Of a stretch of DNA of 64,000 bases, positions 61,401 to 64,000 are shown piece by piece. A program made the translations under genes and the position numbers. Origin of the DNA: Wuchereria bancrofti (Eukaryota > Nematoda > Chromadorea > Rhabditida > Onchocercidae). The stretch lies in assembly GCA_005281725.1 (NCBI GenBank), contig SSBO01000012.1, forward strand, positions 16,021,048-16,085,047, read 5' to 3'. The notes beneath the pieces were generated by a model. The model saw nothing but the letters and a program-made list of their open reading frames with translations, ran no database searches and was not told the DNA's origin. The number at the start of each line of letters is the position of its first letter. Position 1 is the first letter of the stretch.

Positions 61401-62308
61401 GCAATATTGATTAATAGAAAACACCTTGCATATTATCTAATAATGATCAAATGAATAGGAAGAGATTAAAATAATAAAGGTTAAATGAATGGAATCTTAA
61501 TTTAATTAGCTTTTTAACCAGATTGAATTAATTAGTTTGGAAAAAACAGATAAGAAATAAAACAAAACGTGTACGCGGGCCTTTTTTCTCTCAAACAATA
61601 CGCTACAACTTCAGATTTTATATAAAAACGAGACAGAAAATGCAAATGCTTATGAGCTGTTCGTACCAGGTTGCTCGGTACCATGTAAACTGGATCAATT
61701 AATTAAACTAAGTGCACCTACTATTTTGGATTCGGTGGATGATTTGAATAAGGTAACTGGCCACTTTGTTGTGATTGACTAACTAATTATCACCAAGTAT
61801 ATTTCAATCAAAAAAAAACGGTCTGACAAAAAATACTTTTGTAATCTTTGAGAAATTTTTAATTCGTATTCTTATTGTATTCGACTTTTGCAAAAAAAAA
61901 AAATCTAAAAGTTCTGCTCAGTATTTTTCACACCTCTGTATCAAGTTCAGATCAACTTATTCACCTTTTTGTACCCTTTAATAAAAGCTTAAGTGCAAAT
62001 CAAGTTTATTGAGTTTTGCGTACACATTGATTTTCACTCAGAAAGAATCTTAAGATGGAAAATAGTTTCTCAAAATGTTGAGTTCGAACTATTCCGAGTA
62101 ACAAATTTGTTTAAGTATTAAATATATTATGATATTACTATTTCTAAGATTTTAAATGTTTTTTCAGACTTGCGAGAAAGAAAAGAACGGTGCTAACAAG
62201 GTCAGTGGCAAGAAAGCTCTCAGTAATCATACCGGACGACATGTCACAATGATGTTTTCGATTTCCAGCGTTCCCATGTTATTGTATTTGTTATTGATAA
62301 GCTGCTGA
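58410..62308 (+). CDS. histidine acid phosphatase, secreted or membrane-anchored
   Basis: Eight exons: 58410-58622, 59083-59166, 59374-59532, 59658-59843, 60214-60450, 60653-60775, 61615-61752, 62168-62308. Every intron is in phase 0; the product is 426 aa, normal for the family. Histidine acid phosphatases hydrolyse phosphate monoesters at low pH via a phospho-histidine. Residues 1 to about 19 are a signal peptide. The catalytic RHGDRAP is at 41-47 (nucleophile His42), followed by WPRGWSQLTNMGMKQLYELG. SRSDRAIVSAQAML provides the next active-site Arg, and SAHDST (His294-Asp295) the proton donor pair. The C-terminus ends in a hydrophobic stretch (about 20 residues, VPMLLYLLLISC) with no basic tail, suggesting a membrane anchor or GPI signal; the known members are lysosomal, intestinal or surface enzymes. 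N-glycosylation sites (NVT, NIS, NVS, NET) are visible. Decayed relatives lie upstream, so this is probably the surviving member of a small tandem family. Confidence 0.9.
61207..61350. repeat. direct repeat, copy 1 (phosphatase intron 6)
   Basis: About 144 bp similar to 61939-62080: shared blocks TATCAAGTTCAGATCAA, CCTTTAATAAAAGCTTA and CTTAAGATGGAAAATA occur in the same order and spacing. It lies upstream of exon 7. Confidence 0.85.
61939..62080. repeat. direct repeat, copy 2 (phosphatase intron 7)
   Basis: Partner of 61207-61350, 732 bp downstream and on the other side of exon 7, same orientation. Confidence 0.85.
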
Positions 62309-62342
62309 TTGTTTACTGCTTACCATGATATCAATATTTGTA

Positions 62343-62344
<2 letters not shown>

Positions 62345-62400
<56 letters not shown>
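62345..62400. repeat. (AT)n microsatellite
   Basis: About 28 uninterrupted AT units in the phosphatase 3' UTR, 37 nt after the stop codon. Confidence 0.95.
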
Positions 62401-62405
<5 letters not shown>

Positions 62406-62525
62406 TACATATATACTTCTTTCATGGCTTCTTTTCAATCTTTCTTAAAAAAATGTCCTGCTTATTTAAAACAGAAAAAATTTTATCAAGTATACCAAAA
62501 TTATATGATTCTACCTTCGGACCGA

Positions 62526-62531
62526 AATAAA
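62526..62531 (+). promoter_or_regulatory. polyadenylation signal AATAAA (acid phosphatase)
   Basis: Canonical hexamer 218 nt after the phosphatase stop codon. Confidence 0.5.
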
Positions 62532-64000
62532 ATCATTGTAAAATTTGTATTTTTAAAAGGTCACGCTTAAATACCTTTTCTGACTGATATTTCACAGATG
62601 TCTGTAACGATGACGGACATCATTACTAGTTTGGAGAGTAAGAGTCAATTCGGTTAGTAGAATAGGAAAGAGTATGGAAGGTACAGCCTGTTAACGAATT
62701 TATCTACAGGTACATTTTCAGGAATAAACTATGACAGATATTATTTACCTATTATACTTCACATTGCTTTATAGGTAATATTGGTTGATTCTTCGATTTT
62801 TCTATGTACATCGACAAGTGCAAGCTTAATTATACCACGACAGGTGCAAGGTTAATTATACTAGAATGTATATGAACATCTATATGCATGATTCTGATAT
62901 TCTTGCGCTTTCTGACATAATTTTCTGCTGAAGCATGCTACACATTTTTAAATCTCAGACTGCTTCAACCATCAAACTTTAGCTTCGAAGTTAATAAGAT
63001 TAAAATGGAAAGGACAGGGAGAGTTTAATAACTAATGCTAAAAGTGCCACAGATAATACGAGTTAACAAATAATAATGAAAATTTAGAAATTTTTCACAC
63101 CAACAAGGAAAACACAGAAAACACTCTGCGTCTCCTTTCTTCACTCGTTTATCCGACAGAAATATTTTGAGGTAGTAACAAAGAATAGAACTAATAAGAA
63201 AGGTAGAGCAGGGTATAGATAGGAATCAGGCTAAGAACCGGTTGTTTTACGTTAAAGATAACGCAGAGAGTTGTTCCTTCTAGCCATGGTGCAGAAAAGA
63301 CAAGCAAATGCTTCTGAAATTTGTCAGAATATGCACTTTTTATTCTGTTGTTATACCTTTTCCATGGAAAACACATTGCTTGACTGATAATTCTGTTAAC
63401 GACATGATAATTTCTTCAGTTATCAGTACTGACAGTTATACACAATACATTCCCTCTTTGTCAGCCCTGTTTTCACATGTCTCATGCTACCTATAAATCA
63501 TTAGAAATGTGTGCATATGATGTGAAAATGTTAAAACTAAACCATCTTATCGCACTGAAATTGTAATTTTTAGCTGTAATTTTTAATTTTTATCCATTCT
63601 AACTAAACGTTTTCAAGTTTTAGGATTTATCAACTTAATTAATCTTGAGTTTTAAATGACAACAGATTTGAAGTCTTTAAACTTGTGTATCAATGAGAAC
63701 TTTGAACAGTTTCTTATTATTATTGGTTGCAGTGCTTTCATTGCCAGTTTTACTTTTTCAGTCAGAAACTAAAAAATAACTAGGAGAAAAAAAAAGGAAA
63801 ATGCCCTTCAGCCTGAATTATGTGGTCTAATTATCGCAACTTTCACAATGAATAAGAAACTTGGTAGGTCACACGGGTTGGACATAAACAATCGAGAAAG
63901 GAATTTCAGTTTCATCACAAGTATAGCGTTGATTCACTAACATTTTGCGATTGCTATCAAAACTTCTCTTTCTAAACTCCTTCCTTCGATCGATGGCGGG

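Larger units (their letters stand above)
62309..64000. other. phosphatase 3' UTR and downstream flank
   Basis: Begins with the phosphatase 3' UTR, then AT-rich sequence with no exon recognised on either strand up to the window end. Confidence 0.5.

Overview
The window looks like nuclear DNA of a spirurid (filarial-type, clade III) nematode. Protein-coding genes are cut into many short exons with GT-AG introns of about 80-400 bp. Introns and spacers are very AT-rich. Many start codons lie a few bases after an isolated 3' splice acceptor, as expected for spliced-leader trans-splicing, and the encoded proteins are animal orthologues. No bacterial, viral or organellar genes were seen. Species assignment is inference.

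Nine protein-coding genes can be rebuilt, all on the + strand. The exon coordinates come from my own splice-phase bookkeeping, so each gene entry gives them explicitly. (1) COA6, a cytochrome oxidase copper-assembly factor (765-1541). (2) PRORP/MRPP3, the nuclease subunit of protein-only mitochondrial RNase P (about 2469-5892, first exon uncertain). (3) VPS45, an SM-family endosomal fusion protein (6556-11407). (4) A 35-exon PRRC2/BAT2-like protein of about 2005 aa (15979-28520). (5) ORC5, an origin recognition complex subunit with eroded ATPase motifs (30501-33689). (6) A 108-aa secreted precursor ending in an amidatable -MFRFG tail, a candidate RFamide neuropeptide (39600-40760). (7) A RING/B-box TRIM-like protein of about 652 aa (46559-50663). 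(8) A Maelstrom homologue, HMG box plus MAEL domain (51704-55174). (9) A membrane-anchored histidine acid phosphatase (58410-62308). Decayed fragments resembling an acid phosphatase lie between 8 and 9.

Layout: 0-11.4 kb is compact (two mitochondrial genes, then VPS45). 11.4-16 kb is a long 5' region with a GC-richer island bracketed by GT microsatellites. 16-33.7 kb holds PRRC2 and ORC5. 33.7-46.5 kb is nearly empty apart from the small neuropeptide gene. 46.5-62.3 kb carries TRIM-like, MAEL and phosphatase genes. The last 1.7 kb shows no gene.

The genes do not form one pathway. COA6 and PRORP both serve mitochondria and are close enough to be considered as a possible operon, but this is inference. 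The most interesting items are the Maelstrom gene in a nematode lineage reported to have lost piRNAs, the apparently unrecognised RFamide precursor, the ORC5 with neither Walker motif intact, and several structural repeats (direct repeats flanking terminal exons, and a perfect intronic hairpin).
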